The position numbers and the translations under genes were made by a program. Shown here piece by piece: positions 1-8,469 of a stretch of 64,000 bases of DNA. Below the pieces are notes generated by a model. That model saw nothing but the letters and a program-made list of their open reading frames with translations, ran no database searches and was not told where the DNA came from. Source of the DNA: CAWBXL01 sp963837365 (GTDB lineage Bacteria > Acidobacteriota > Terriglobia > Terriglobales > Acidobacteriaceae); the NCBI GenBank assembly GCA_963837365.1, contig CAWIMW010000001.1, forward strand, positions 806,001 to 870,000, written 5' to 3'. How positions within the stretch are numbered: the stretch's first letter is position 1; every line of letters starts with the position of its first letter.

Positions 1-25
1 TTCTATCAGCGGAAACTAGATGTGT

Positions 26-141
26 AGGGCGGACACTCATGTCCGCCCTGCCGACAGGGTTACGAATGCATGGGGTTAAGCAACTGTTTCGGCTAAAACT
101 GCTCCGATGCTTCCAACAGGGCGGGCAAGAGTGCCCGCCCT
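26..141. repeat. Two dispersed GC-rich palindromes
   Basis: Two perfect or near-perfect palindromes lie at 26-49 and 118-141. Each begins AGGGCGG, has a short centre, and ends in the complementary CCGCCCT. The same unit recurs at 47610-47633, 47694-47717 and inside the fpg gene at 51782-51806, so this is a dispersed family like REP/BIME elements. No gene is visible in 1-172. Confidence 0.75.
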
Positions 142-172
142 CCATGGCCTAATCTGCTCCGGCACGTCCGCT

Positions 173-811
173 CTAACGGCCTCCTGATTTTGGTCTGACT
201 AGTTCAAATCGCTGCGTCGTCCGGCTGTACTGAACCCCGCCCATGCGCCCAATCAGATCCAATGAATTAGGATCAAGGCGCCCATCTTTAAAGTGCTTTT
301 CGTCAACATGCACAAAGACGATCTCGCCGATGACCAGGCTGCCACCGTGCGGGGGCGATGAGAAATCAAGAATCTGGTAGACCTTGCATTCGAAGTTCAC
401 CGAAGATTCGGCTACGTGAGGCGGCTTTACCAGTCGTGAGGGCCGCGGCGTGACCTTGGCCAGTTCAAATTCGTTGACGGAGGAGTCGTACTCGCCGCTG
501 GTGAGGTTCATGGCTTCGGCGACATCATAGGTCACGACGTTGACCACGAACTCTCCCGTCTCGCGCACGTTGCTTAACGTATCTTTGGTGTCACCACGAA
601 TAGCCGTGCCTTCTCCGCGCATGCGCAGCCCCGGCGCAAATGCCAGTAGCGGGGGCCTGCCGCAGATCGCATTGAAAAATGAAAACGGCGCAAGATTGGG
701 TTGACCTGCAACGCTTACCGTCGAAACCCAGGCAATCGGGCGGGGTGCAACCGAACTGATTAGGATGCGATAAAACTCATTGAAGGGCAGGTCAGAGGGG
801 CGTGCGTCCAT
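173..811 (-). CDS. Flavin reductase-like (FMN-binding split barrel) protein
   Basis: A 212-residue protein of the flavin reductase-like domain family (DIM6/NTAB type). These proteins bind FMN in a split beta-barrel and serve as flavin reductases or oxidoreductase partners in the cytoplasm. Family signs are the early segment SSVAPRPIAWVST, the following NLAPFSFFNAICGRPP, and TGEFVVNVVTYD near residue 86. The length is normal for the family and there is no signal peptide. It ends a run of minus-strand genes with the EthD-like gene 26 bp upstream, which may share its transcript. The physiological substrate cannot be told from sequence. Confidence 0.8.
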   Translation of the reverse strand: MDARPSDLPFNEFYRILISSVAPRPIAWVSTVSVAGQPNLAPFSFFNAICGRPPLLAFAPGLRMRGEGTAIRGDTKDTLSNVRETGEFVVNVVTYDVAEAMNLTSGEYDSSVNEFELAKVTPRPSRLVKPPHVAESSVNFECKVYQILDFSSPPHGGSLVIGEIVFVHVDEKHFKDGRLDPNSLDLIGRMGGVQYSRTTQRFELVRPKSGGR

Positions 812-837
812 GATGAGAATTCTACTATTCGCGCATG

Positions 838-1161
838 TCAGGCAGCGGAATTCACCGACCCGTCCGGCACCAGTTCATCAATCTGCACAATGGGCTGGAT
901 GTTGGTGTAATTCGGAATGTCGCTCATGATTTGCGCCCCATAGGTTGCCATGGCGGCGAAGAACTCATCCGCACTCTTGATTTGGATCCTTGCGCTGCAA
1001 ACAAACGGAGCCGAGGGACCGGTAGTAGAAGCAATGCCCCGGCAAATTTCGATCTTCGTTTTCAATAGCCCCGCGACCATGGGAACATGCTTGCTCATGT
1101 AGTATTCAAAATCGAATTTCGCGCCTTCGTGATTGGGATAAAGTACGCTTGCCCATTGCAT
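838..1161 (-). CDS. EthD family protein
   Basis: A 107-residue protein of the EthD/dimeric alpha-beta barrel type, with the typical opening MQWASVLYPN followed by FDFEYYMSKHVPMVAGLL. Family members are small dimeric ferredoxin-fold proteins, often accessory to oxidative degradation; the substrate here is unknown. The reading frame is open further upstream to 1269, but the start at 1161 is preferred because an ideal AGGAGGT ribosome-binding site stands 7 bases before it, and because this start avoids overlap with the upstream deacetylase gene. It lies between that gene and the flavin reductase-like gene, all on the same strand. Confidence 0.8.
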   Translation of the reverse strand: MQWASVLYPNHEGAKFDFEYYMSKHVPMVAGLLKTKIEICRGIASTTGPSAPFVCSARIQIKSADEFFAAMATYGAQIMSDIPNYTNIQPIVQIDELVPDGSVNSAA

Positions 1162-1223
1162 TTGGGACCTCCTCGAATCGCGATCTATTGTCGCAGAAGA
1201 TGAGACTACAGCAGGAATGCCAA

Positions 1224-2219
1224 TTAATTCTCGCGGTAGACTTTCTCTGCTGCGATCACAGTGTTGCAATGGATGCTAACTGTGTCCTGCACGTTGCGTG
1301 CGTAGCCACCGGCATATGTCACCATCACGGGGATGCCACGGGCCTTGGCCACTCGAAATACGAGTTCATCCCGCCGTTTAAGGCCGTCAAGCGTAAGAGA
1401 GAGTCCGCCAAGCTGGTCTTCTTTATAGGGGTCAGCGCCGGCAACGTAACAAATCAGTTCCGGGTCAAACTGGCGTAAGCCCGAACTCAGCGCGTTGTCC
1501 AGCCAGCCGAGGTAATCGTCGTCGCCGATACCATCGGGAAGGTCCACATCGATGGAGGACGGCGGCTTCACCGTCGGATAGTTGTTGTGCTGGTGGAGCG
1601 AGATGGTGAAGACCTCGCCTGCGTGGGCGCCGCGCATTTTGCCGGATGCCGGCTGGCCTAGTGCTGAGCCCCCCGCCGATGGCAAAGGCTCGCTGGCGGT
1701 GCGCGTTCCGGCAAAGATTGCGGCCGTTCCATTTCCCTGGTGCACATCGCAATCCACGGTCATGGCAGTGTGGATTTTGTCGTCGCGCTGCATGCGGCGG
1801 ATGGCGACCGCAACATCGTGGATCATGCAAAAGCCTTCGCCGTGGTCGGGAAAGGCATGATGGAACCCGCCCCCGATGTTAATGGCGACGCCGTCTTTCA
1901 AGGCGTGTTCGGCTGCGAGAATTGAGCCCCCGGCCGCCAGCCAGAAAGCGCGCACCAATTCAGCCGAGAAGGGAACTTCCAACTGCATTTCCTCCTGTGC
2001 GGACAATGTTCCTGTCTTCAGCCTCTGCACGTAATCGGGCCGGTGCACTAGAAGAATGTCCTGGTCGGAGGCCGGTTGCGGAGTGAGGAAATCAGACGCA
2101 CCGGCGATTTTGCTTTCGAGAAGTTGAGTATGAACGCGCCGGTACTTCTCCGCGGGAAATACGTGCTGGCCGATGGGCAGGTAGTAGCCATCGCTGTAGA
2201 TGAGCTTGAAGGGAAGCAT
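1224..2219 (-). CDS. Histone deacetylase family protein (class IV-like)
   Basis: A 331-residue zinc amidohydrolase of the histone deacetylase/acetoin utilisation superfamily. The opening SDGYYLPIGQHVFPAEKY is typical of the HDAC11-like bacterial branch. Catalytic features are the His pair at residues 120-121, the DCDVHQGNG motif at 156-164 (zinc Asp and His) and the later AGADPYKEDQLGG segment with the third zinc Asp. Bacterial members deacetylate small molecules or proteins such as polyamines and acyl-lysines; which applies here is unknown. Between about residues 171 and 201, where relatives run almost directly from the zinc motif into the next strand, there is a Gly/Ala/Pro-rich insertion. 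Confidence 0.85.
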   Translation of the reverse strand: MLPFKLIYSDGYYLPIGQHVFPAEKYRRVHTQLLESKIAGASDFLTPQPASDQDILLVHRPDYVQRLKTGTLSAQEEMQLEVPFSAELVRAFWLAAGGSILAAEHALKDGVAINIGGGFHHAFPDHGEGFCMIHDVAVAIRRMQRDDKIHTAMTVDCDVHQGNGTAAIFAGTRTASEPLPSAGGSALGQPASGKMRGAHAGEVFTISLHQHNNYPTVKPPSSIDVDLPDGIGDDDYLGWLDNALSSGLRQFDPELICYVAGADPYKEDQLGGLSLTLDGLKRRDELVFRVAKARGIPVMVTYAGGYARNVQDTVSIHCNTVIAAEKVYREN

Positions 2220-2244
2220 GTGGAACTACTCATCATAAACTCCC

Positions 2245-2465
2245 CTGTCATCCTGAGTGGATTAATCGCGACAGCGAAGCGCCGCAATCACGGAGCAAAG
2301 GCACCCTACCTCCATTTCGCCGTCAGGAGCGGGGAAGGTCTTTCTGAGATGACTCGGAAAACCTGTTCAGCACTGCTCAGGTTTGGAATTCTTGCGAATA
2401 GGCGCAGCCATGCCTCAGTGAAATCGTGCTTACACGGGGTCCGTCGACTCCGCACAGGATGACAG
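2245..2465. repeat. 221-bp dispersed element with 11-bp terminal inverted repeats
   Basis: The gap between the deacetylase and hspR genes is filled by a block that begins CTGTCATCCTG (2245-2255) and ends with its exact complement CAGGATGACAG (2455-2465). The inner part ends in a GTCCGTCGACTCCG-like tract that recurs at 8439, 13352 and 16018. No coding frame is convincing. It looks like a non-autonomous dispersed repeat. Confidence 0.6.
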
Positions 2466-2475
2466 AGGAGAGGAG

Positions 2476-2871
2476 TTATTTTCTCTTGGCAGGGACGGGC
2501 GGCGCTATCGGCCGCCGAATCGGCACGATCGCTCCCTTCGAGGGGTCCGCCGCGGCACTAGCGCGCGACAGCACTTCTTCCTGGATGTACTTCACAAAAT
2601 CCTGGATCTGCCGCTGCATCTCCTCCATGCGTTCCCGCATTTGCAGGATGATGGCCATGCCGCTGATGTTCACGCCTAAATCGCGGGCCAGCGACAGGAT
2701 GAATTCCAGCCGTTGCAAGTCCTGGTCGGTGTAGAGGCGGGTGTTGCCTTCGGTGCGGGATGGCTTGAGCAGGCCCTCCCGTTCATAGAGGCGCAGGGTC
2801 TGCGGATGAATGCCGTACATCTCCGCCACCGAGGAGATCATGTAGGCGCCTTTGGATTTGCGTTTGGTCAT
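2476..2871 (-). CDS. hspR: MerR-family heat-shock repressor HspR
   Basis: A 131-residue MerR-type regulator. The helix-turn-helix spans about residues 11-50 with the HspR-typical segment VAEMYGIHPQTLRLYEREG, followed by the wing and the long dimerisation helix (residues 70-100). It lacks the cysteines of metal-sensing MerR proteins. HspR represses dnaK operons by binding HAIR inverted repeats and uses DnaK as co-repressor. That assignment is supported here by dnaJ and dnaK in the same window and by a HAIR-like site over the dnaK promoter. Unlike actinobacteria, where hspR ends the dnaK operon, it stands alone here, several kilobases away. Confidence 0.85.
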   Translation of the reverse strand: MTKRKSKGAYMISSVAEMYGIHPQTLRLYEREGLLKPSRTEGNTRLYTDQDLQRLEFILSLARDLGVNISGMAIILQMRERMEEMQRQIQDFVKYIQEEVLSRASAAADPSKGAIVPIRRPIAPPVPAKRK

Positions 2872-2958
2872 TGCTCTTAATTTACATCAAGACGCAAATG
2901 TTCCAGGGGTTTATGGCAGTTGGCGAGAATGAGGTCCGACGGGCTTGGCCGTGACTTT

Positions 2959-4362
2959 CTACGAAACGGTTTGCGGTTTCGGCTCGGAAGGCAAATTCCA
3001 TCCCTGTGGTCGCAGTGCCGAGTTCAGGAAGTACGCCACCACTCCCGCCCCGATCAGGACCGCTCCCAAGGCGAATGCGCTCATACCCCAGACCTGTTCG
3101 TGCTGGCTGCGGGTCACCGCAAAGCTTAGCAGGAGCATGGGAGCAAGTCCGGCCGCCACCGCACCAATCATGCCGCCGGGTACACGGAAAGGACGTGGAA
3201 GGTCAGGCTCGCGGACACGCAGCACCACCAGTGCCACGAACTCCAGCATGAGGCTGGCACCGTAGACCAGCAGGTCAATCGTGACCAGGCGCTCAAAGCC
3301 GAGCGTTAGACACATCGCCCAGCCTACCGCGCAGGCCAGGATCGCCACCCAGGGGGCTTGTGTCCGGGAATGCAGTTTGCCAAAAACCTTGGGCAACATG
3401 CCGTCCTCAGCCATGGCCAGAGGCAGGCGCGAATAGCTCATCACCAGCGCATTGAACATGCCAAAGGCGCTCATCATGCCGCCCAGCACCAGAGCAATAC
3501 GTAGCAGGGGGCCGCCTAGCAGGCCGGCGATGTCGGCCCATGAGCCGGTTTCCCATGCCGCCGGCGCCAGCCCGGTCATCCAAACTGCTGCCACCGGGAT
3601 AATGTACGTCAACGTGACCACTGCAACCGACGCCAGCATGGCACGCGGATAGGTCCGCTGCGGACGCTCGACTTCAGCGGCAATGGTGGAGGCGTTGTCC
3701 CATCCCATATAGTTCCACATGCAGATGAGTAGGCCGCCAACCAGATCGACCGAGGAGGTAGTGGGAGTGGTGACTGCGTGAAACAACGCCCCATACTTCA
3801 GCGGGGCCAGCAACACGATCAGAATAAATGGTGATGAGAGCAGGAAGAACAGCCACAGCGATGTGGTAGAAACCACGCGCACCCCGGCGATGTTCAGCAG
3901 CGCGCAGGCGGTAACAATGACCAAGCCTACATAGAGTCCGCGATGCCCAACCGCAAACCAGGGAAACAGGCGGGTGAGGTACAGAATAAAAAGTGTGGGG
4001 TAGATGGCCATGTCGAAGATCGAGGCCGCCAGCGACAGCCAGGCTTCCTGAAATCCCCAGAAGTTCCCCATAGCGCGGCGCACCCAGGCGTAATAGCCGC
4101 CTTCTTTAGGCAGGGCGCTGGAGAGCTCGCCGATCATAAAAGCCGCCGGAAGACTCCAGAGAATCGGGGTGATCGCCAAAAAGAGGATGGCGCGGCCATA
4201 TCCGGCGCCGTGGACGATGTCCTCGATGCCGTAGGTGCCACCCGACACCATAAAGAAAGTGGCGGCGACCAGCGGCCAGAGCGTCAGCCGGGCGGATTTC
4301 TTTTTGGGGAGAGCGGTAAGAGGGGACGATTGAGACTCGGTAGGGGCGCTAGCTGTGGCCAA
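2959..4362 (-). CDS. APC-family amino acid permease
   Basis: A 467-residue integral membrane protein with about 12 hydrophobic segments. The first segment carries the APC signature FMVSGGTYGIEDIVHGAGYG, and GELSSALPKEGGYYAWV follows at about residue 80. Such transporters exchange or import amino acids or polyamines driven by ion gradients; the substrate is not readable from sequence. The apparent start is TTG at 4362, with AGGAGG 12 bases upstream, which is rather far, so the exact start is uncertain. The gene upstream is divergent and separated by about 280 bp. Confidence 0.85.
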   Translation of the reverse strand: MATASAPTESQSSPLTALPKKKSARLTLWPLVAATFFMVSGGTYGIEDIVHGAGYGRAILFLAITPILWSLPAAFMIGELSSALPKEGGYYAWVRRAMGNFWGFQEAWLSLAASIFDMAIYPTLFILYLTRLFPWFAVGHRGLYVGLVIVTACALLNIAGVRVVSTTSLWLFFLLSSPFILIVLLAPLKYGALFHAVTTPTTSSVDLVGGLLICMWNYMGWDNASTIAAEVERPQRTYPRAMLASVAVVTLTYIIPVAAVWMTGLAPAAWETGSWADIAGLLGGPLLRIALVLGGMMSAFGMFNALVMSYSRLPLAMAEDGMLPKVFGKLHSRTQAPWVAILACAVGWAMCLTLGFERLVTIDLLVYGASLMLEFVALVVLRVREPDLPRPFRVPGGMIGAVAAGLAPMLLLSFAVTRSQHEQVWGMSAFALGAVLIGAGVVAYFLNSALRPQGWNLPSEPKPQTVS

Positions 4363-4582
4363 TTTCGAAGGCTTCCTCCTCAGGGCGAATCACTCTCAGC
4401 TTGCCCTCGGCGGTCGCGCTCCAGGTCTGCCAGTAAAGTTAGATTCCGGCAGTTCGGCCAAAGTTATTTCGCAGTCGCAGAATACGGGAAATTTTCACAG
4501 ACGCAAGTGAAATTTTGAAAATTTGTTTGGAAACTGCGAAGCGGCTCTGACTGGCCCCAGCCTGCTGCCTCGGTCCGCTCAT

Positions 4583-4611
4583 TTGTTGGCCCAATATAGG
4601 CGGTGTATCAT
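4583..4611 (+). promoter_or_regulatory. Candidate sigma-70 promoter of the cupin gene
   Basis: TTGTTG at 4583-4588 and TATCAT at 4606-4611 are separated by 17 bp, 31 bp before the cupin start codon. The -10 matches consensus at five of six positions; the -35 only in TTG. The rest of the 4363-4642 gap shows no gene. Confidence 0.4.
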
Positions 4612-4642
4612 CCAAGCATCCCAAGAAATCCAGGAGGCAAGG

Positions 4643-5143
4643 ATGCAGCGAATGTTTCTACTCGTCTTATTTGCTGTGGCCGTCGCCATTGCGGTCCCCG
4701 ACACCGCGCGCGGCGCCCAGAACATGCAAGCTGAACCGAGCACGCCGAACTCCTTCATGGCTGGTCAGATCAAGTACGGGCCGGCCCCACCGCTGGTGCC
4801 GGCTGGAGCAGAATTCGCTGTTCTGGAGGGCAATCCCATGGGCACCTCCGGGGACTTCACCATCCGGCTCAAAATGCCGGCGGGCTACAAACTGGCCCCG
4901 CACTGGCATCCCAACCGGGAGAACGTCACCGTAATCTCCGGCGCGCTAAAGGTGGGGATGGGCGATAGCTTCGACCAAAGCAAGATGACGACCTACAAGC
5001 AGGGAGGTTTTGTCTATCTCGACCCCGACATGCATCACTACGCCATGGCAAGCGGTGCCACCGTGGTTCAGGTCCACGGCATGGCCCCGTTTGAGTTCCA
5101 CTACATTAATCCGAACGATGATCCGAGGAACCAGAAGAAGTAG
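4643..5143 (+). CDS. Secreted cupin-domain protein
   Basis: A 166-residue protein with an N-terminal signal peptide (about residues 1-24, ending near ARGAQ) and a single cupin barrel. The metal-site pattern is visible as APHWHPNRENVTVISG and, later, MHHYAMASG. Cupins of this type are periplasmic or extracellular small-molecule binders or isomerases; no specific reaction can be given. The frame is open upstream to 4523, but the start at 4643 is chosen because CCAGGAGG stands just before it and because it gives a proper signal peptide. Confidence 0.8.
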   Translation: MQRMFLLVLFAVAVAIAVPDTARGAQNMQAEPSTPNSFMAGQIKYGPAPPLVPAGAEFAVLEGNPMGTSGDFTIRLKMPAGYKLAPHWHPNRENVTVISGALKVGMGDSFDQSKMTTYKQGGFVYLDPDMHHYAMASGATVVQVHGMAPFEFHYINPNDDPRNQKK

Positions 5144-5215
5144 GTTGGAACTATCTTCGCGGGGCGGGCTTGGTTGGATGTTCCTCAAAGCCCGACCCGC
5201 AAATCCCAGTAGAGA

Positions 5216-6616
5216 CTACTGGATGTCGCATATCCCAGCGTTTATGTAGTAAACCATCCACGGTATCTTTCGATCTCCAGAAGAGATATCTGACCCTGTA
5301 TATTTGAACACCGATACTCCAAACGTCTGAAGGCCATCGCGGGTATACCAGCCGCAATCTTCGATCAGTCCAGATTCTGAAACATCAACACTTCTGTTGT
5401 TGCACCCATCGAACTGCAACGCCGCCTCCGGCAGAATGTCCCATTTTTCCGTCTGAGCGCGTAAAAGATGACTCGCTGCCTCTTTTGCTTCGAGAAAACG
5501 CCACGATTGGTCTCCGTCAGAAAACATTTGCTTTGCGATCATAGAAAATTTCTGTGTTGCGACAGCGAACTGATTCTTTTCGATCAAGGCGTCCCATTCC
5601 ATTGCGAGTTCTTCATTTTGAAGCGGGGAGAGCTCCTTACTGCGGCAGGAAACGGTCTCCCCACCATGTTTCGAAGCGCGATCCGGTGAAACTGCACGGC
5701 AAACAGTACGTGTAATAGAGTCCGGGGCCATATCGCCATTTCTGGTGGCCTTGCTGCGGGCAACGAACCGGGTAAGCAGGTCGGAGGAGAGCCAGTCGGT
5801 CACCAAACTACCATTTGTGTCCTTCATCATGTCCAGTATTGCTCTATCCTTCAGGTCAATGGCGTCCTTCCAATGCAAGGCAACCTGAGCAAGACCGTCA
5901 TTGACATAATCGTCGCAACTTCCACCGATTGGGCAAGCTTGCATAAGGTTGAGGTTTTTGACTTCTTCCGGTTTTGGCGTCCATGTATCTTGATTGCATT
6001 GAAATTCGCCAGCGATGGGCACTTTGGTCCGTTCGGTGCTGACCGATGCTACTTGTTGGATCACCAACAAATGGCAACAGCCCAAATGCCCGAATCCAGA
6101 GAAAGAGCCCGAGTCTTCAGGTTTTGAGAAAAATGTTCCTGTCACTGAGGCCGTGACACGATATAAATTGCATTCGTCGTAGCAAGTTTCTCCACTCGGA
6201 CGCCTTAGTCTTCGGGCCGTCAACCGATCACGCATTTCTTGATAGGCGGCGTCGCGAACAAGCGGAAGCCGATGGCCCTCGACCTCAACATCGGCCCCTT
6301 TTTTCCGCTCGTGTGATCCACAGCAATAAACCGCAGGGTCGGTTTCATCTCCGCCGTAGGTGAGCCAGACTGGCGACAGTTCACGATTCGTCGAGAAGTC
6401 AATACCGCAATTTCGGTCCGTGATTGTGAAATTCTCGAATTCAAGGTCAATATGGCCGGGCACGCGGACTAAATGTCCATTAAAGGAAGCGGCATTTTGG
6501 ATCAGTTCGCAAACGCTAACGTCTTGCGGGGCTTGTGATGTGGGGGTAGCCTGTGCCGAGACACAAATTGCAGCGCAATCGAGCACTAAGGCGAGAAAAA
6601 GACAAAATCTGAACAT
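5216..6616 (-). CDS. Secreted hypothetical protein with Cys-rich N-terminal half
   Basis: Not assigned to a known family. The start at 6616 gives a 466-residue protein with a clear signal peptide (FCLFLALVLDCAAICVSAQA). The first 130 mature residues resemble small secreted acidobacterial proteins with VCELIQNAASFNGHLVRVPG, an OB-like strand pattern also seen in other uncharacterised secreted proteins. The rest is mixed alpha/beta with several Cys and no membrane segment. An upstream TTG at 6646 in the same frame would lengthen it by 10 residues and abut the dnaJ stop. Base composition is visibly more AT-rich than in neighbouring genes, suggesting acquisition. Confidence 0.55.
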   Translation of the reverse strand: MFRFCLFLALVLDCAAICVSAQATPTSQAPQDVSVCELIQNAASFNGHLVRVPGHIDLEFENFTITDRNCGIDFSTNRELSPVWLTYGGDETDPAVYCCGSHERKKGADVEVEGHRLPLVRDAAYQEMRDRLTARRLRRPSGETCYDECNLYRVTASVTGTFFSKPEDSGSFSGFGHLGCCHLLVIQQVASVSTERTKVPIAGEFQCNQDTWTPKPEEVKNLNLMQACPIGGSCDDYVNDGLAQVALHWKDAIDLKDRAILDMMKDTNGSLVTDWLSSDLLTRFVARSKATRNGDMAPDSITRTVCRAVSPDRASKHGGETVSCRSKELSPLQNEELAMEWDALIEKNQFAVATQKFSMIAKQMFSDGDQSWRFLEAKEAASHLLRAQTEKWDILPEAALQFDGCNNRSVDVSESGLIEDCGWYTRDGLQTFGVSVFKYTGSDISSGDRKIPWMVYYINAGICDIQ

Positions 6617-6649
6617 CCCGGCGATATTACATCTTCGCGCTTCCAACCT

Positions 6650-7867
6650 TCAAACGTTCTTAAATAACTCTTCCCGCGGATCCTCGGGGTTCAACTTGGC
6701 CAGCTCGCGTAGCAATTCTTTAGTCTTCTCATCGCGCGGCATGGGGACGGTGATCTTAACCTCGACAATCTCGTCCCCGCGCACCCCGTCTTTCGTCGCT
6801 GACGGCACGCCTTTCTCCCGCAGCCGCAGCTTCTGTCCTGATTGTGTCCCTGGCGGAATCCTCAGTTCGGCGCGGCCGTCGATGGTGGGAACTTCCACCT
6901 TCGCTCCCAGCGCCGCTTCAGTAGTAGTTACGGGAACGGTTAGATAGATGTTGTCTCCATCCCGGCGGAAGATTGGGTGCTCACCCATGCGAATGATGAC
7001 GTAGAGATCACCGGCCCCACCGCCATGCGCTCCCGCATTCCCGCGGCCTTGCAGGCGAATACGCTGCCCATCGCGCGTCCCAGCCTTAATGCGCACTTCG
7101 AGCGGCTCGGTCCGATCAACAGTACCTTCACCGTGGCAGACCGGGCAGGTAGAAATATTCTTGCCGGTTCCATGGCAGCGCGGACACTGCACGTTGAACT
7201 TCATGCGTCCGCCGGTCTGGGTGATCTGGCCGCTGCCCCCGCATTGGGGGCACTTGCCGGGAGACTCGATGTGTCCCGCGCCGTGACAATTGCCGCAGGT
7301 GTCGCGTCGCGCGATGTTGAGTCGCATGACGCCGCCGCGGATCGCCGTCCAGAAAGGAACGTTGACCTGATATTCGAGATCGGAGCCGGGCTCGGGGCCT
7401 TCTTCGGCCACGCCTGCGCCGCCGCGTCCGCCGAAAATTCCCGAGAAGATGTCACGGAAACTTCCGCTGCCGCCCGCGCTTGATCTGCCTCCGCCCATAT
7501 CGGAGAAGTCAAATCCACCGAAATCGAACGGCACGCCCTGTCCGCCGCCTTGAGCCCCGGGGAATCCGCCGGAGAAACCTCCTCCGCCGCGCGAGCCCGC
7601 ATGCGCATAGGCTTCCGCCGCCGCCGGATCAATATTGTCCGAATAAAACCCCAGTTGATCGTAGACTTTGCGCTTCTTGGGATCGCTGAGGACGTCGTTG
7701 GCCTCAGAGATAATCTTGAATTTTTCTTCCGCAGACTTGTCGCCGGGATTTACATCGGGATGATGCTTGCGCGCCAGCTTGCGGAACGCCTTGCGAATCT
7801 CCTCGGCCGTGGCGGACTTCTTCACGCCTAGCGCACCGTAGTAGTCTTTTTTTTCGTTGGCTGCCAT
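6650..7867 (-). CDS. dnaJ: Chaperone DnaJ
   Basis: A 405-residue type I DnaJ (Hsp40) that stimulates the DnaK ATPase and delivers unfolded clients. The J domain occupies residues 8-75 with the HPD motif in KHHPDVNPGDK. A long Gly/Phe-rich linker runs to about 165. Four CxxCxGxG zinc motifs start near 188 (CGNCHGAG, CPQCGGSG, CPRCHGTG, CPVCHGEG), followed by the C-terminal substrate-binding domains. All key elements are present. It is on the same strand as dnaK but 1.9 kb downstream with unrelated genes between, so it is not in a simple dnaK-dnaJ operon. No clear HAIR site was seen before it. Confidence 0.95.
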   Translation of the reverse strand: MAANEKKDYYGALGVKKSATAEEIRKAFRKLARKHHPDVNPGDKSAEEKFKIISEANDVLSDPKKRKVYDQLGFYSDNIDPAAAEAYAHAGSRGGGGFSGGFPGAQGGGQGVPFDFGGFDFSDMGGGRSSAGGSGSFRDIFSGIFGGRGGAGVAEEGPEPGSDLEYQVNVPFWTAIRGGVMRLNIARRDTCGNCHGAGHIESPGKCPQCGGSGQITQTGGRMKFNVQCPRCHGTGKNISTCPVCHGEGTVDRTEPLEVRIKAGTRDGQRIRLQGRGNAGAHGGGAGDLYVIIRMGEHPIFRRDGDNIYLTVPVTTTEAALGAKVEVPTIDGRAELRIPPGTQSGQKLRLREKGVPSATKDGVRGDEIVEVKITVPMPRDEKTKELLRELAKLNPEDPREELFKNV

Positions 7868-7915
7868 TTAGTAAAGAAAGCCTAATTCTAAGTCGAAGGA
7901 TCTATGTAGTTCAGG

Positions 7916-8437
7916 TTACCAGTAGTAATTTCTGGCGTCGGATATTTGTCCGTCAGCAATCATTTTGCGAAGTTGTTCCAAGTTCTTCGCAGAGTTTGCT
8001 GCAGAACCACCCCACTCGAAATGTGCATCGCCATCTGGATCGATGTTGAATAAGACTACGTAGTAGCTGTGGCCTCTACCTCCTCGCTCGTAATGGATGA
8101 ACCACCGGTTATTCAACACACCTGCGAATATGAGGCGTCTGAAAGGCAGACCTCGATGGGCCACGACATCGCCGACTTGGTATTTTTGTCCAGGCTCAGC
8201 CATCGCAAATGAAGGCTGTCGGCTGATATGCGAAAACTCCTGCTTAATATTTGAGGGAATGCGTTTTGTGGTCGAAATTACCTCAAACTCACCATCGAGA
8301 ATCTGCTTACGTTCACCTGTGGACAGCCGATGAATATTCTGCTGCGCTAATAGCATCGGAGACAGACCGCAGGCAACGAGGGCAATACCGAGAGCTCGCA
8401 CCCGCTTTTGGTGGCGATTAGCAATGAGTAACTGCAT
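7916..8437 (-). CDS. Secreted hypothetical protein
   Basis: A 173-residue protein of unknown function. Residues 13-31 form a hydrophobic signal segment ending at LLAQQ. The mature part contains VGDVVAHRGLPFRRLIFAGV and HYERGGRGHSYYVVLFN, suggesting a compact beta-rich domain. It lies 48 bp upstream of dnaJ on the same strand. The apparent ribosome-binding site (GAAGGA) lies within a dispersed repeat at 8439-8465 that abuts the start codon, so the transcription or translation signals of this gene may have been supplied by that repeat. Confidence 0.55.
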   Translation of the reverse strand: MQLLIANRHQKRVRALGIALVACGLSPMLLAQQNIHRLSTGERKQILDGEFEVISTTKRIPSNIKQEFSHISRQPSFAMAEPGQKYQVGDVVAHRGLPFRRLIFAGVLNNRWFIHYERGGRGHSYYVVLFNIDPDGDAHFEWGGSAANSAKNLEQLRKMIADGQISDARNYYW

Positions 8438-8438
8438 A

Positions 8439-8465
8439 GGTCCTTCGACTCCGCTCAGGATGACA
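8439..8465. repeat. Short copy of the TCATCCTGAGCGGAGTCGAAGG repeat
   Basis: On the minus strand this reads TGTCATCCTGAGCGGAG then TCGAAGGACC, immediately before the start codon of the gene ending at 7916. It matches ends of the larger elements at 2245-2465 and 13181-13370. Confidence 0.65.
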
Positions 8466-8469
8466 CAAC

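Noticed and set aside
26..141. A CRISPR array from repeated palindromes
   Set aside because: Only two units, unequal in sequence, without regular spacers or cas genes.
2872..2958. A HAIR site before hspR for autoregulation
   Set aside because: CTTGATG is present on the minus strand, but no second half lies at the required spacing.
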